Shown piece after piece: positions 15,074-23,976 of a stretch of 64,000 nt of DNA. The DNA lies in assembly GCA_004340125.1 (NCBI GenBank), contig SLUK01000009.1, positions 4,374 to 68,373 of the forward strand. Reading direction: 5' to 3'. This DNA comes from Harryflintia acetispora. Its GTDB lineage: Bacteria; Bacillota; Clostridia; Oscillospirales; Ruminococcaceae. The translations under genes were made by a program, and so were the position numbers. The first letter of the stretch is position 1; each line of letters begins with the position of its first letter. Under the pieces are notes generated by a model. That model saw nothing but the letters and a program-made list of their open reading frames with translations. It was not told the origin of the DNA and did not search any database.

Positions 15074-16321
15074 ATGAAACATCTGATCGGCGCGGCCCTG
15101 GCCGCCTGCCTGCTGGCGCTTGCAGCCCTTCCGGCCGCGGCGCAGGAGGGCGCTCTGCGCCTCACGGCGCAGGCCGGGAGCGCACAGCGGCAGTATGGCT
15201 TTCATGTGGCGCTGGACCCCGCCAGTACCCGGACGAAGGACTACACCTATGAGCTGCTCGAGGGGGAGCGCGTAATCGCCTCCCGCGAGCATGTCGCGGA
15301 TGCCGCTTGCTTCCTGCCAATTGAAAATATCGACGCGGCCAATCCCGGCACATATACCGTGCGGGTGACGGCTTATCCCTCCGGCGAACGCGCGGGGTTT
15401 GACCGCGCGGCGAGCGCCAGCATAGAGGCCAGCGCGGCCAAGGGCTGTTCCTGCGCCACGGCGGACCGCTTCCAGATCGGCAGCGGCACCGAGGCCGACC
15501 CCTATCTCGTCGGGACGCTCGGGCAGCTGCTGCACATCAACCAGCACGCCACGCAGAAATGCTATTATATGCAGACGGCGGACATCATTTTTGGGGACCA
15601 CACCTACTCGCAGCAAAAAAACGAAGAGGTAAAGCTCGGCGCCGGCAGCGTTTATGACGGCAACGGGCATGTCATCCGGGACGGCTCGGTGCGTTGCACC
15701 GCTGCGAACAGCAGCGCGGCGATCTTTGGCGTAAAGGGATCGACCTTGCGCAACCTAGGCTTTGAAGAGCTGTCCTTTTCCGGCACCAACGGCGCGGGCC
15801 CGGTTTCTGGGGATACCACGTCGGTTGTGGAGTATTGTTACGGCAAGGACATCGACGCGAGCGCAAACAACCATGCCAGCCCCCTTGTACATTGGGCCGA
15901 GGGCAGGATCGAGAACTGCTACACCGTGGGCGGCCAATTGACGACAACGAAGGACGAGTCCTACGGTGCAGGCGGGATCACCGGCTGCATGTCCTACTCT
16001 TCACAGATTGACAAGACCTATGCCATGCCGGCTAAGCTCACCTCCCCGAAGCCGGCGGGCATCGCCGCCTACATCCGCTCTGGTACGGTGGGAAATTCCT
16101 TCTACCTCAAGGGTGTTGCCAGCTACGGGAGCCTACCCTCGGGCGACAACACCAACGCCGCCCCGCTGGAGCTCTCGCAGTTCGCAGATCAGTCCCGCTT
16201 TGAAGACGCGGGCTGGGATTTTGAAAACGTCTGGGTGATGGGAGAGGTCTCCTACACCGACGCCTCCGGCAACGCCGTGACCGCCACCGCGCCCGTGCTG
16301 CGGGTCTTCCAGGGCGGCTGA
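15074..16321 (+). CDS. Secreted GLUG-like beta-solenoid protein, paralogue 2
   Basis: A 415-residue exported protein, tandem paralogue of 13574-14836. The signal peptide is MKHLIGAALAACLLALAALPAAAQ. The body carries the same GCSCATADRFQIGSGTEADPYLVGTLGQLLHINQ block and the same C-terminal LELSQFADQSRFE-AGWDFENVW block. The central turns differ, which is where surface variation would be expected. ATG at 15074 follows GGGGAGGAAAT; the longer upstream frame is not supported. The promoter in the segment at 14864 faces this gene, so it is probably the expressed copy in this assembly. No cell-wall anchor is visible. Confidence 0.75.
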   Translation: MKHLIGAALAACLLALAALPAAAQEGALRLTAQAGSAQRQYGFHVALDPASTRTKDYTYELLEGERVIASREHVADAACFLPIENIDAANPGTYTVRVTAYPSGERAGFDRAASASIEASAAKGCSCATADRFQIGSGTEADPYLVGTLGQLLHINQHATQKCYYMQTADIIFGDHTYSQQKNEEVKLGAGSVYDGNGHVIRDGSVRCTAANSSAAIFGVKGSTLRNLGFEELSFSGTNGAGPVSGDTTSVVEYCYGKDIDASANNHASPLVHWAEGRIENCYTVGGQLTTTKDESYGAGGITGCMSYSSQIDKTYAMPAKLTSPKPAGIAAYIRSGTVGNSFYLKGVASYGSLPSGDNTNAAPLELSQFADQSRFEDAGWDFENVWVMGEVSYTDASGNAVTATAPVLRVFQGG

Positions 16322-16430
16322 TTAACATCGGGTAACACCCATATCCCCCCATGGGTTTACCGGCGGGCCTACGGCCCGTCTATATGGCGGCGATCCCCCA
16401 ATTTCGCCGCTGAGGAAAACATCCCCAACA

Positions 16431-16466
16431 GGAAGGGCCCGCCGAAGCCGGCGGGCCCTTCCTGCA
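16431..16466. terminator. Bidirectional terminator between converging genes
   Basis: GGAAGGGCCCGCCG, AAGC, CGGCGGGCCCTTCC: a very strong stem between the gene ending at 16321 and the leftward ABC-F gene ending at 16488. Confidence 0.75.
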
Positions 16467-16487
16467 TCGATCCCTTATGGGGCATAA

Positions 16488-18398
16488 TTACTCCGTTTCC
16501 TCGGTGAGGGCGAGCCACTCGTCCATGCGCGCGCCGAGCAGCGCGCGGCGCTCCTCGAGCAGGGCGCAATGCTCACCCAGCTTTTGATAATCGCTGGCGA
16601 GCTCTGGCGAGGCGAGCTGCCGCTCCATCGCGGCGATCTCCTCCTCGAGGGCTGAGACCTCGCCCTCGAGTGATAAGAGCCGGCTTTTGCGGCGCTGCTC
16701 GGCGGCGCGCTGGGCCTTGGAGCGGTAATAGGGGTTCTGCTTTGGCTGCTCCTGCGGCTCGCTTTGCTGCGGCACCTCCTGCGGGGAAACCTTGTGCTCC
16801 TTATAGTAGTCGTAGCCGCCGGCGTAGCTCTGCAGCCGGTCGGGGAACATTTCGATGATCCGGCTGGGGACGCGGTTGAGCAGGTACCGGTCGTGCGAGA
16901 CCATCAGGATGGTGCCCTGGTAGGAGGAGAGCGCCTCGTCGAGCACCTCCTTGGTGGAGTAGTCGAGATGGTTGGTCGGCTCGTCGAGGATCAGCACGTT
17001 CGCCCGCTCGAGCATGATCAGCGCGAAGGCGACCTTGGCCCGCTCGCCGCCCGAGAGGTCGCGTATCTGCTTATAGATGTCGTCCCCCTGCAGCAGCAGG
17101 GAGCCGAGCAGGGTGCGCAGCTCAGTCTCGCTCTTGCGCGGAAAGCGGTCGCGCAGCTCGGCGATCACCGTCTTTTGCGGCGAGAGCTGGCGGTTCTCCT
17201 GCTCGAAGTAGGAAATTTTGACGTTGGTACCCCATTTAACCCGGCCGCCGTGGGGGATCATCCCCTGCAGCGCCCGCAGCAGGGAGGACTTGCCCACCCC
17301 GTTTTGGCCGATGACGGCGACCTTCTCGCCCTTTTCGATGTGCAGGCCAATGTCCTGGCAGAGCAGCTTTTCACTTTCCCCCTCGCCGACGCGCACCGAA
17401 ACCTCCTCGGCGATCAGCACGTCCTTGTAGGGCTCGAAATCCAGCGCGAAGCGCAGCTTGCAATCCTTTAGCTCCCCGGGCGGGCGGTCGATGCGCTCCA
17501 TGCGCTCGAGCGCGGCGATCCGGCTCTTGGCGCTGCCCGAGGTGGAGGCGCGCACCAGGTTGCGCGCGACGTAGTCCTCCATCTTGGCGATCTCCTCCTG
17601 CTGGCGTTCGTACTGCTTGCGCCAGTAGTCGAGCCGCTCCTCCTTCTGGCGCACGAACTGGGAATACCCGCCCTTGTACCGGGTCAGGGCATGCCGCTCG
17701 AGCTCGCAGATGTCGCTGACCACGCTGTCCAGAAAATACCGGTCGTGGGAGACCACGATCAGCGCCCCGCGGTAGGCGCGCAGGTATTCTTCCAGCCAGC
17801 CCAGCGTGACGAAATCGAGGTGGTTGGTCGGCTCGTCCAAAATCAGCACCTGGGGGTTTTGCAGCAGGAGCTTGGCGATGGCCAGGCGGGTCTTCTCCCC
17901 GCCGCTGAGCTCAGCCACCGGCTGGCGGCGGTCGTAATTCCCGAAGCCCATGCCGTTGAGGACGGTGCTGATCTTCACGTCGATCTGGTAGCCGTCCTGC
18001 GCCTCGAAGGCGGTGTTCATCCGGTCATATTCCTCGAGCAGCCCGGCGCGGGACTGATCGTCCTGCGGGAGGGATGACAACCGCAGGCGCAGCGCCTCCA
18101 GCTGCCGCCCCAGCTCAAGGGTGTCGTGGAAGACCGAGGCGGCCTCGCTTTCGATGGTGTTTTGCAGGTCCAGCGCGCCGTTTTGCTGCAGATAGCCGAG
18201 GGTTACCCCGCGGCCGATGGAAAGCGAGCCGGAATCGTAGTCCAGCCTTCCGGTGATGATATTCAGTAAAGTGGACTTGCCCGCGCCGTTGCGCCCGAGC
18301 AGGCCGATCCGGTCCCCCTCCTCCAAAGAGAGACAGACGTCCTGCAGCACGACGTCCACGCCGAAACTTTTACAGATATGATCGAGCTCGAGCAGCAA
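16488..18398 (-). CDS. ABC-F family ATPase
   Basis: A 636-residue soluble protein with two ABC ATPase domains and no membrane segment. Walker A motifs are GRNGAGKST (35-43) and GQNGVGKSS; signatures are LSGGEKTRLAIAKLL and LSGGERAKVAFAL; Walker B appears twice as LILDEPTNHLD. A charged inter-domain linker and a C-terminal coiled coil (about 540-630) match Uup/YdiF-type ABC-F proteins, which act on the ribosome or on DNA rather than in transport. TTG at 18398 fits AAAGGTGG better than the GTG codons that overlap it. Some relatives protect ribosomes from antibiotics, but this one looks like a housekeeping type. Confidence 0.9.
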   Translation of the reverse strand: MLLELDHICKSFGVDVVLQDVCLSLEEGDRIGLLGRNGAGKSTLLNIITGRLDYDSGSLSIGRGVTLGYLQQNGALDLQNTIESEAASVFHDTLELGRQLEALRLRLSSLPQDDQSRAGLLEEYDRMNTAFEAQDGYQIDVKISTVLNGMGFGNYDRRQPVAELSGGEKTRLAIAKLLLQNPQVLILDEPTNHLDFVTLGWLEEYLRAYRGALIVVSHDRYFLDSVVSDICELERHALTRYKGGYSQFVRQKEERLDYWRKQYERQQEEIAKMEDYVARNLVRASTSGSAKSRIAALERMERIDRPPGELKDCKLRFALDFEPYKDVLIAEEVSVRVGEGESEKLLCQDIGLHIEKGEKVAVIGQNGVGKSSLLRALQGMIPHGGRVKWGTNVKISYFEQENRQLSPQKTVIAELRDRFPRKSETELRTLLGSLLLQGDDIYKQIRDLSGGERAKVAFALIMLERANVLILDEPTNHLDYSTKEVLDEALSSYQGTILMVSHDRYLLNRVPSRIIEMFPDRLQSYAGGYDYYKEHKVSPQEVPQQSEPQEQPKQNPYYRSKAQRAAEQRRKSRLLSLEGEVSALEEEIAAMERQLASPELASDYQKLGEHCALLEERRALLGARMDEWLALTEETE

Positions 18399-18438
18399 GC
18401 AAAGCACCACCTTTTATTAAGAAAAATAAACCAAAGGT

Positions 18439-18467
18439 ATTATAACATGTCGATTTAGGATTGACAA
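18439..18467 (-). promoter_or_regulatory. Leftward promoter of the ABC-F gene
   Basis: On the minus strand: TTGTCA (18462-18467), 17 bp, TATAAT (18439-18444). Its -35 box lies on the same bases as the -35 box of the rightward promoter. Confidence 0.65.
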
Positions 18468-18489
18468 ACAATTCGTCTTTTTTTATAAT
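18461..18489 (+). promoter_or_regulatory. Rightward consensus promoter of the thioesterase gene
   Basis: TTGACA (18461-18466), 17 bp, TATAAT (18484-18489): both boxes are full consensus. Confidence 0.85.
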
Positions 18490-18563
18490 GCAACATATAG
18501 ATGTTTGGTGAAACTGCCGGGTGGAATCGGCGCCGGTGTCTGGGAAAGGAATGGAAACAGAAT

Positions 18564-18947
18564 ATGCATATGGGGAAATCGTATCAGGTCAGCGCCAAGG
18601 TTGACGAGGGGATGCTCGCCAGCGCCCTGGGCAGCGGGGATGTGGGCGTGCTGGCCACGCCGGTCATGCTCTCGCTGATGGAACAGGCCGCCTGTGCCTG
18701 CGTGCAGGACTGCCTCAAGGAGGGGGAGACCACCGTCGGCGCGCAGATCGACCTGGCCCATATCAGCGCCGTGCCCGCCGGGATGGAGATCACCGCTACC
18801 GCCGAAATCATCAAGATCGAGGGGAAGAAGGTGCTCTTCAAGATCTTCTGCGAGGACCGGGAGGGGATCGTCGGCAAGGGGACCCACCTGCGGCTGATCG
18901 TCAACCGGGACAAGTTCCAGCAGCGCGCCGCCGCGAAGGTAAAATAG
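18564..18947 (+). CDS. Thioesterase (FlK-like hotdog fold)
   Basis: A 127-residue single-domain hotdog-fold protein of the fluoroacetyl-CoA thioesterase-like family. Diagnostic stretches are VLATPVMLSLMEQAACACVQDCL (active-site helix with Glu), TTVGAQIDLAHISAVPAGMEITATAEI and GIVGKGTHLRLIVNRDKF. In clostridia this family is common next to acyl-CoA metabolism, though no such neighbour is seen here. ATG at 18564 (or 18570) is used; the longer frame lacks a ribosome site. The 5' leader is about 70 nt. The natural acyl-CoA substrate is unknown. Confidence 0.85.
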   Translation: MHMGKSYQVSAKVDEGMLASALGSGDVGVLATPVMLSLMEQAACACVQDCLKEGETTVGAQIDLAHISAVPAGMEITATAEIIKIEGKKVLFKIFCEDREGIVGKGTHLRLIVNRDKFQQRAAAKVK

Positions 18948-18960
18948 GCTACATAAAACA

Positions 18961-18996
18961 AACGGGGAGCTTTTCATAAAGCTCCCCGTTTTTATC
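18961..18996. terminator. Bidirectional terminator
   Basis: AACGGGGAGC...GCTCCCCGTT with a T-run to the right and As to the left. It serves the thioesterase gene and the converging alcohol dehydrogenase gene. Confidence 0.85.
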
Positions 18997-18997
18997 G

Positions 18998-20176
18998 TTA
19001 TTTCGCCATCCGGTAGATGGCTTCGATGTCGTCGATGTTAAGCACCTTGAAGCTGCCGATGGTGCGGGTGTTCTGGAAGCTGCACTTGTAGGCGAGCTCA
19101 CGGAACTGCTCCTCGGTCGGCTCGACCCCCAGCTCGCGCAGGTTGGTGGGCATCCCGATTGAGCGGTAGAAGTCCTCCATCGCCTCGATCCCGCGCAGGG
19201 CGGTGCGCCGGGGGTCGGCAAAATCGTTTTTGCACCCCAGCACGTTGACCGCGAACTGCGCGAAGCGCGCCGGGTCTTCCTTATAGACGTACCGCGCCCA
19301 GCTGCCCCAGATTGCGGCGAGCCCCGCGCCGTGGGCCACGTCGAACATGCCGCCCAGCTCGTGCTCGAGCTGGTGACTGGCCCAGTCGCCCACCGTGCCG
19401 CAGCCGGTGAGGCCGTTGTGCGAGAGGCTGCCCGCCCACATGATCTGGGCGCGGGCGTCGTAGTTTTGAGGATCGCGCAGCGCCGTCCTGGCGCTCTCGA
19501 TCACAGTGCGCATGAGGCCCTCGGCCAGCGCGTCGGTCAGGGAGGTGTCCGGCTCGCGGGTGAAGTAGCGCTCCATGGTGTGCATGAGGATGTCGGTCGC
19601 CCCGCAGGCGGTCTGGTAGGGGGGCAGGGTGTAGGTCAGCTCGGGGTTCATCACCGCGAAGCGGCAGCGGCACAAATCGCTGTTGCAGCCGCGCTTGAGC
19701 CAGCCCTCCTCGTTGGTGAGCACCGATGAATCGCTCATCTCGCTGCCCGCCGCCGAGAGGGTGAGCACCGCGCCAATGGGAGCGCAGGCCTTGGGGACCG
19801 CCTTCTTGGCGTAGAAGTCCCAGACATCCCCGTCGTAGCACAGCCCGTAGCCGATCGCCTTGGCCGAGTCGATCACGCTGCCGCCGCCCACCGGGAGCAG
19901 GAAGTCGACCCCCTCGCGCCGGCAGAGCTCGATCCCCTCGTAGACCTTGGACATCCGGGGATTGGGCACCACCCCGCCGAGCAGGACGTATTCCACCCCC
20001 GCATCATCCAGGGACTGGCAGATCCTCTCCAGCAGCCCCGTGCGCTTGACGCTGCCGCCGCCGTAGTGGATCAGCGCTTTTTTGGCGCCCTGCGCCTTGA
20101 TGAGCTCCCCGGTCTGCAGCTCGGCCCCCTTGCCGAAGACCACCCGGGTGGGGGTATAATAAGAAAAGTTTTTCAT
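18998..20176 (-). CDS. Iron-containing alcohol dehydrogenase (YqhD/BDH-like)
   Basis: A 392-residue group III NAD(P)H-dependent alcohol dehydrogenase. The nucleotide-binding motif GGGSVIDSAKAI lies near 97-108. Metal ligands are carried by the HTMERYF region, the SHQLEHELGG motif and DVAHGAGLAAIW. The length matches butanol dehydrogenases and YqhD-type aldehyde reductases, which reduce aldehydes to alcohols in the cytosol. The gene overlaps the upstream DUF3795 gene by four bases, so the two are co-translated. That link might mean a redox-linked accessory role for the small Cys-rich protein. The substrate is not resolved. Confidence 0.92.
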   Translation of the reverse strand: MKNFSYYTPTRVVFGKGAELQTGELIKAQGAKKALIHYGGGSVKRTGLLERICQSLDDAGVEYVLLGGVVPNPRMSKVYEGIELCRREGVDFLLPVGGGSVIDSAKAIGYGLCYDGDVWDFYAKKAVPKACAPIGAVLTLSAAGSEMSDSSVLTNEEGWLKRGCNSDLCRCRFAVMNPELTYTLPPYQTACGATDILMHTMERYFTREPDTSLTDALAEGLMRTVIESARTALRDPQNYDARAQIMWAGSLSHNGLTGCGTVGDWASHQLEHELGGMFDVAHGAGLAAIWGSWARYVYKEDPARFAQFAVNVLGCKNDFADPRRTALRGIEAMEDFYRSIGMPTNLRELGVEPTEEQFRELAYKCSFQNTRTIGSFKVLNIDDIEAIYRMAK

Positions 20177-20565
20177 AGTTGTGATTGCTCCTTTCCGTTT
20201 AAAACCAGGGCGATGATCTCCTCCTCGCTCTGCGGCTTGTCATAGTCCCCGACATGTCCGCCCGGATAGTGGTAGACCAGCCCCTGGCGTTCATTTCGTT
20301 CCATACAGTCGAGCAGCGCTTCTTCGCCCCAGCGGGCGATGAAGCGCTCGAAAGCGCGTATGCGCATTTTATGTAGGATGCTATCCGTACAGGGAAACCC
20401 GGCGCATTCGTGGCAGGCGGAATATCCCTTTTGTGTGCAGCAGAGATAATTTTTGCAGCTGTCTTTTTTAGGACAGCCGCCCTGCTTGCAGCCGGGGCAG
20501 CCCTCGCTCTCGCTGCACAGGGCGCAGACCAGCCCGCAGTAGCCGACGCCGAGCGAACGGTTCAT
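20173..20565 (-). CDS. DUF3795 cysteine-rich protein
   Basis: A 130-residue DUF3795 protein. The N-terminal half has many ordered cysteines (YCGLVCALCSESEGCPGCKQGGCPKKDSCKNYLCC, CHECAGFPC), probably binding zinc or an iron-sulfur cluster. The C-terminal half is helical (RAFERFIARWGEEALLDCMERNERQG). The family is widespread in clostridia and archaea with no known activity. ATG at 20565 follows GGAGG. It overlaps the alcohol dehydrogenase start, suggesting joint expression. Confidence 0.85.
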   Translation of the reverse strand: MNRSLGVGYCGLVCALCSESEGCPGCKQGGCPKKDSCKNYLCCTQKGYSACHECAGFPCTDSILHKMRIRAFERFIARWGEEALLDCMERNERQGLVYHYPGGHVGDYDKPQSEEEIIALVLNGKEQSQL

Positions 20566-20602
20566 GAAGGTACCTCCGTTTCAGATGGTTTGCCGGGCGC
20601 GC

Positions 20603-21154
20603 TCACCACAGCTCGCCCTCCTCCAGGGGGAGGATCAGCTCCCCGCATGCAAAGTCGCTTTGATGGGAAACCGCCTTGGGCGAAAATAAGCTCAGCAGGG
20701 TGCACAGCCCCAGTGAATCGCTGTGAAGGGCTCCTGGGGCGGTCCCGCCGCAAACGGAAAGACGGTCCAATTGCCGCCATCCGGCACGGGTGTACAGCCC
20801 GCAAAGCTCAGGCTCACAGGTGAAAACGCACAAATCTGCGCCCTCCCGCTGCATAGTTTCCCGGGCGGCGGCGATCAGAGCAAGGGCCAATCCCCGGCCC
20901 CGATATTCGGGGGCAACGACCACCTCGCACAGCCCGAAGGCGCGGTAGGATTGTCCCTTATAGGAAAGCGCGGCAGCCGCGACGGCGGCGTGGGCGATCA
21001 GCAGGCCGTTCTCTTTACCGCAAAGGGAAACGCGGTGCTCCCTCTGCGGCCAGGGGGCACCGCGCAAAGATGGCCAGGCACGGTCCTCGAGCGCGAGGAT
21101 TTGTTCACGCAACTCCTGCGAGGAATCCTGCTGGGGGTAAAAGATGATTTGCAT
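20603..21154 (-). CDS. GNAT-family N-acetyltransferase
   Basis: A 183-residue single GNAT domain. The acetyl-CoA pyrophosphate loop is VVVAPEYRGRGLALALI, followed by CEPELCGLYTRAGW, the usual last motif. The N-terminus (MQIIFYPQQDSSQELREQILALEDRAWP) resembles acetyltransferases of small molecules. It lies 37 bp upstream of the DUF3795 gene on the same strand. It is the last high-GC chromosomal gene before the low-GC glycan island. Acceptor unknown. Confidence 0.85.
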   Translation of the reverse strand: MQIIFYPQQDSSQELREQILALEDRAWPSLRGAPWPQREHRVSLCGKENGLLIAHAAVAAAALSYKGQSYRAFGLCEVVVAPEYRGRGLALALIAAARETMQREGADLCVFTCEPELCGLYTRAGWRQLDRLSVCGGTAPGALHSDSLGLCTLLSLFSPKAVSHQSDFACGELILPLEEGELW

Positions 21155-21372
21155 ATGGTCCTCATTTATTTGAGATATCTGGAACTATAGTAGTTTGATT
21201 TCCGCGATATCATCGCGATGTTTACCAGAGAGATTTAGCCAATAGGTTGCTAGCAATAAGCGCGGGATACTGACCAAAAATTATTATTAGAGGTAAATTC
21301 CAGAAGTCACTGAGTGAGGAAGACCTGGACAGGCTAAGACAATGAGCAGGTGAACAGATAAACAAAATTAAA

Positions 21373-22119
21373 CTAAAGCTTTATCTTACCATCCAAAAAA
21401 TTTTGATACCTATCGCAAATAGCCTCGACATCATCGCCAAATTCAATCTGTTTGCCCTTGTGTAACCAAAGTATTTTGCTACACATTTCGCGTACTTGTT
21501 GCAGCATATGGGAAACCAAGATCGTCGTGGCTCCGCTACCGATTATCTCCCGCATTTTATTTTCGCTCTTTTGACGAAACGCGCCGTCTCCAACCGAAAG
21601 CACTTCGTCGAGGATCAGAATATCAGGGCGAACTTGAGAGGCGATGGAAAAGGCCAGACGGGATTTCATCCCGGAGGAGAGCTGTTTAAACGGCCGATCC
21701 TCATATTCCTCCAATTCAGCGAATGCAATAATATCACGGTAGGTTTTATCCATAAACTTACGGGTATAGCCCAGCATTGCACCGCGCAGGTAAGTGTTCT
21801 CCTTTACTGTCAGGTCGCCATCAAAGCCGCTGCCTAATTCGAGTAGCGCAGCAATTGTGCCCTCGCGGTAGACACTGCCTTTGGTCGGTTCCATAATGCC
21901 GGAAATTGCTTTGAGAAGTGTTGATTTTCCTGCACCGTTTGTTCCTATAATGCCGAGCATATCTCCTTGCTCAAGTGAAAAATTTACGCCGTCCACTGCC
22001 CAGAATTCCCGGACAGTGTAGTTGTGTTTGAGTTTTCGTATTACATATTCTTTAATGCCGATCTCCTTGAAATCTCCGGTCATATAACGGATAGCAACAT
22101 CGTGCAACTCTAAAATCAT
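21373..22119 (-). CDS. ABC exporter ATPase for surface polysaccharide (Wzt/TagH-like)
   Basis: A 248-residue ABC ATPase of the polysaccharide and teichoic-acid export type. Walker A GTNGAGKSTLL, signature LSSGMKSRLAFSIA and Walker B LILDEVLSVGD are all present; the VLSVGD form is typical of Wzt/TagH. It ends soon after the ATPase core and lacks the C-terminal glycan-binding domain of longer Wzt proteins. It lies 12 bp downstream of its permease gene and is the last gene of the leftward glycan island. It would energise export of the lipid-linked polymer across the membrane. Confidence 0.9.
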   Translation of the reverse strand: MILELHDVAIRYMTGDFKEIGIKEYVIRKLKHNYTVREFWAVDGVNFSLEQGDMLGIIGTNGAGKSTLLKAISGIMEPTKGSVYREGTIAALLELGSGFDGDLTVKENTYLRGAMLGYTRKFMDKTYRDIIAFAELEEYEDRPFKQLSSGMKSRLAFSIASQVRPDILILDEVLSVGDGAFRQKSENKMREIIGSGATTILVSHMLQQVREMCSKILWLHKGKQIEFGDDVEAICDRYQNFLDGKIKL

Positions 22120-22131
22120 ACTGCTGCCCCC

Positions 22132-22902
22132 TTATACATAATACAGGAATCTGTGGTTATATTTCTTGTACATCCAACAACCGATTCCGAGCATCACCAG
22201 CGCATAGAAGGCGCAGAGCAAATGAAAACTTGGTGCGGGAATGCTGTTATCAATAACAATCTTGCGGAAGTAACGAATATAGACATAAACAGGATTAGCG
22301 TAAAATAAATATTGGATATTTAGAGAATAGGCGCTGATGTTGTAAAAGATTGCTGAAAGATACATCAACAGCATAGTAAAAACGCTATACAGATATTCAA
22401 TATCTCTGAAGAACACATAGAGCGCCGAAAGTACCATTCCAACCCCGATATTGAAGATGGTGATACAAGCGATAGGGTAGAGCAGGAGAAAGAAACTCCA
22501 GCGAAAAGGCAACCCTGGCTCGATTGCAATAAAAATGAAAAAGATAACCAGTGTCAAGCAGAAATTGATAAATGCCTGGATATTACGAGAAAGTAAAAAC
22601 ATATATTTTGGTACATCGACCTTTGTAAAGACAGAAGCATTGCTCATTAGGGATCGCATTCCACCAGTAGTGGCATCATTGAAATAGGAAAAAAGGAGGT
22701 TTCCACAGAATAGATAAATAACATAATGCTCGGTGCTGCGGCCAAAAAATCGGGTAAAGACCAGCGCCATCACGGCCAATTGTAACAAAGGCGCAAGAAG
22801 ACTCCAGAGCATTCCCAGCACCGTTCGTTTATATTTTTGTTTAAAATCTCGCTTAACCAGCTCCTCAAATAAAAAACGATACCGTATCATTTTTTGAAAC
22901 AC
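22132..22902 (-). CDS. ABC-2 permease for surface polysaccharide (Wzm/TagG-like)
   Basis: A 256-residue ABC-2 type permease with about six membrane segments. The N-terminal amphipathic stretch FEELVKRDFKQKYKRTVLGMLWSLLAPLLQL is diagnostic of Wzm/TagG proteins, and the remaining segments follow in the usual order. With the ATPase at 21373 it forms the exporter of the island. Its presence, and the absence of a Wzx flippase or Wzy polymerase, point to an ABC-dependent pathway. The chain would be completed in the cytosol and then exported. Confidence 0.9.
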   Translation of the reverse strand: MFQKMIRYRFLFEELVKRDFKQKYKRTVLGMLWSLLAPLLQLAVMALVFTRFFGRSTEHYVIYLFCGNLLFSYFNDATTGGMRSLMSNASVFTKVDVPKYMFLLSRNIQAFINFCLTLVIFFIFIAIEPGLPFRWSFFLLLYPIACITIFNIGVGMVLSALYVFFRDIEYLYSVFTMLLMYLSAIFYNISAYSLNIQYLFYANPVYVYIRYFRKIVIDNSIPAPSFHLLCAFYALVMLGIGCWMYKKYNHRFLYYV

Positions 22903-22926
22903 AGGAATCCCTCACTCTATCTCTTT

Positions 22927-23976
22927 TTATCGGTACATGGCTTTATAATAATTTTGATACGCTCCTGATGTAATTCTCTTCATCCAATCACAATGATTCA
23001 GATACCAGTCAATGGTCTTCTCAATTCCCCGCTCAAATGTATACGCCGGGCTCCAGCCAAGCTGCGTGGTTATCTTGGTATTGTCTATGGCATATCTCCT
23101 GTCATGCCCAGGGCGGTCCTGCACATAGGTTATCAGGCTCTCGCTCTTTCCCAGAGAATTCAATAATAGCTTTACAATTTCAATATTTGCTTTCTCATTA
23201 TTGCCACCGATATTATATACCTCGCCGATAACTCCTTTTTCCAAAACTGTACATATTGCACTGCAATGATCTTCAACATATAACCAATCTCTAATTTGCA
23301 TACCGTCGCCATATACCGGCAGTGGGATGTCATTTTGACAATTATGGATCATCAGCGGGATCAACTTTTCAGGGAATTGATAGGGGCCGTAGTTATTGGA
23401 ACAGCGCGTAATATTAATCGGCATGCCATATGTCTCATGATAGGCGCGCACCACCATGTCCGCACTAGCCTTAGAAGCGGAGTATGGACTGTTTGGGGAA
23501 AGCGGAGTGGTCTCTGTAAACATACCCGTCTTTCCAAGTGCCCCATAAACTTCATCGGTGGATACCTGCAAAAATTTCACACCGTCAATATATTCGCGGG
23601 AGTACTTGTCCTCCGGCGCTTTCTTCCACGCCCTTTTGGCGGCATCCAGCAGCGTCTGTGTGCCGATAATGTTGGTCGTAAGAAAAACTTCAGGTTCTGT
23701 TATACTGCGATCCACATGGCTTTCGGCAGCAAAGTTTACTACAGTATCAAAATTATACGTCCTAAATAAATCTTCTATCAAAGCCCGGTCGCGAATATCC
23801 CCTCTTACAAAAGTATAACGCGGATCGTTTTGGATCGATTTCAAGTTTTCCAGATTTCCGGCATAGGTCAAGGCATCAAGGTTCACAACATTAATTTCTT
23901 TATATTTTTCCAATGCGTGGTGCACAAAATTTGAACCGATAAATCCCGCCCCGCCGGTAATCAGAATATTTTTCAT
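22927..23976 (-). CDS. rmlB: dTDP-glucose 4,6-dehydratase
   Basis: A 349-residue extended short-chain dehydrogenase. The NAD-binding motif is GGAGFIGSNFVHHAL at the N-terminus. The catalytic pair lies in YSASKASAD (YxxxK), and the substrate motifs STDEVYG and RCSNNYGPYQFPEKLIP are fully conserved for RmlB. It converts dTDP-glucose to dTDP-4-keto-6-deoxyglucose. It overlaps rmlA by four bases. No rmlC or rmlD is present, so the product probably feeds the FdtA/FdtB/FdtC branch elsewhere in the island rather than rhamnose. Confidence 0.95.
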   Translation of the reverse strand: MKNILITGGAGFIGSNFVHHALEKYKEINVVNLDALTYAGNLENLKSIQNDPRYTFVRGDIRDRALIEDLFRTYNFDTVVNFAAESHVDRSITEPEVFLTTNIIGTQTLLDAAKRAWKKAPEDKYSREYIDGVKFLQVSTDEVYGALGKTGMFTETTPLSPNSPYSASKASADMVVRAYHETYGMPINITRCSNNYGPYQFPEKLIPLMIHNCQNDIPLPVYGDGMQIRDWLYVEDHCSAICTVLEKGVIGEVYNIGGNNEKANIEIVKLLLNSLGKSESLITYVQDRPGHDRRYAIDNTKITTQLGWSPAYTFERGIEKTIDWYLNHCDWMKRITSGAYQNYYKAMYR

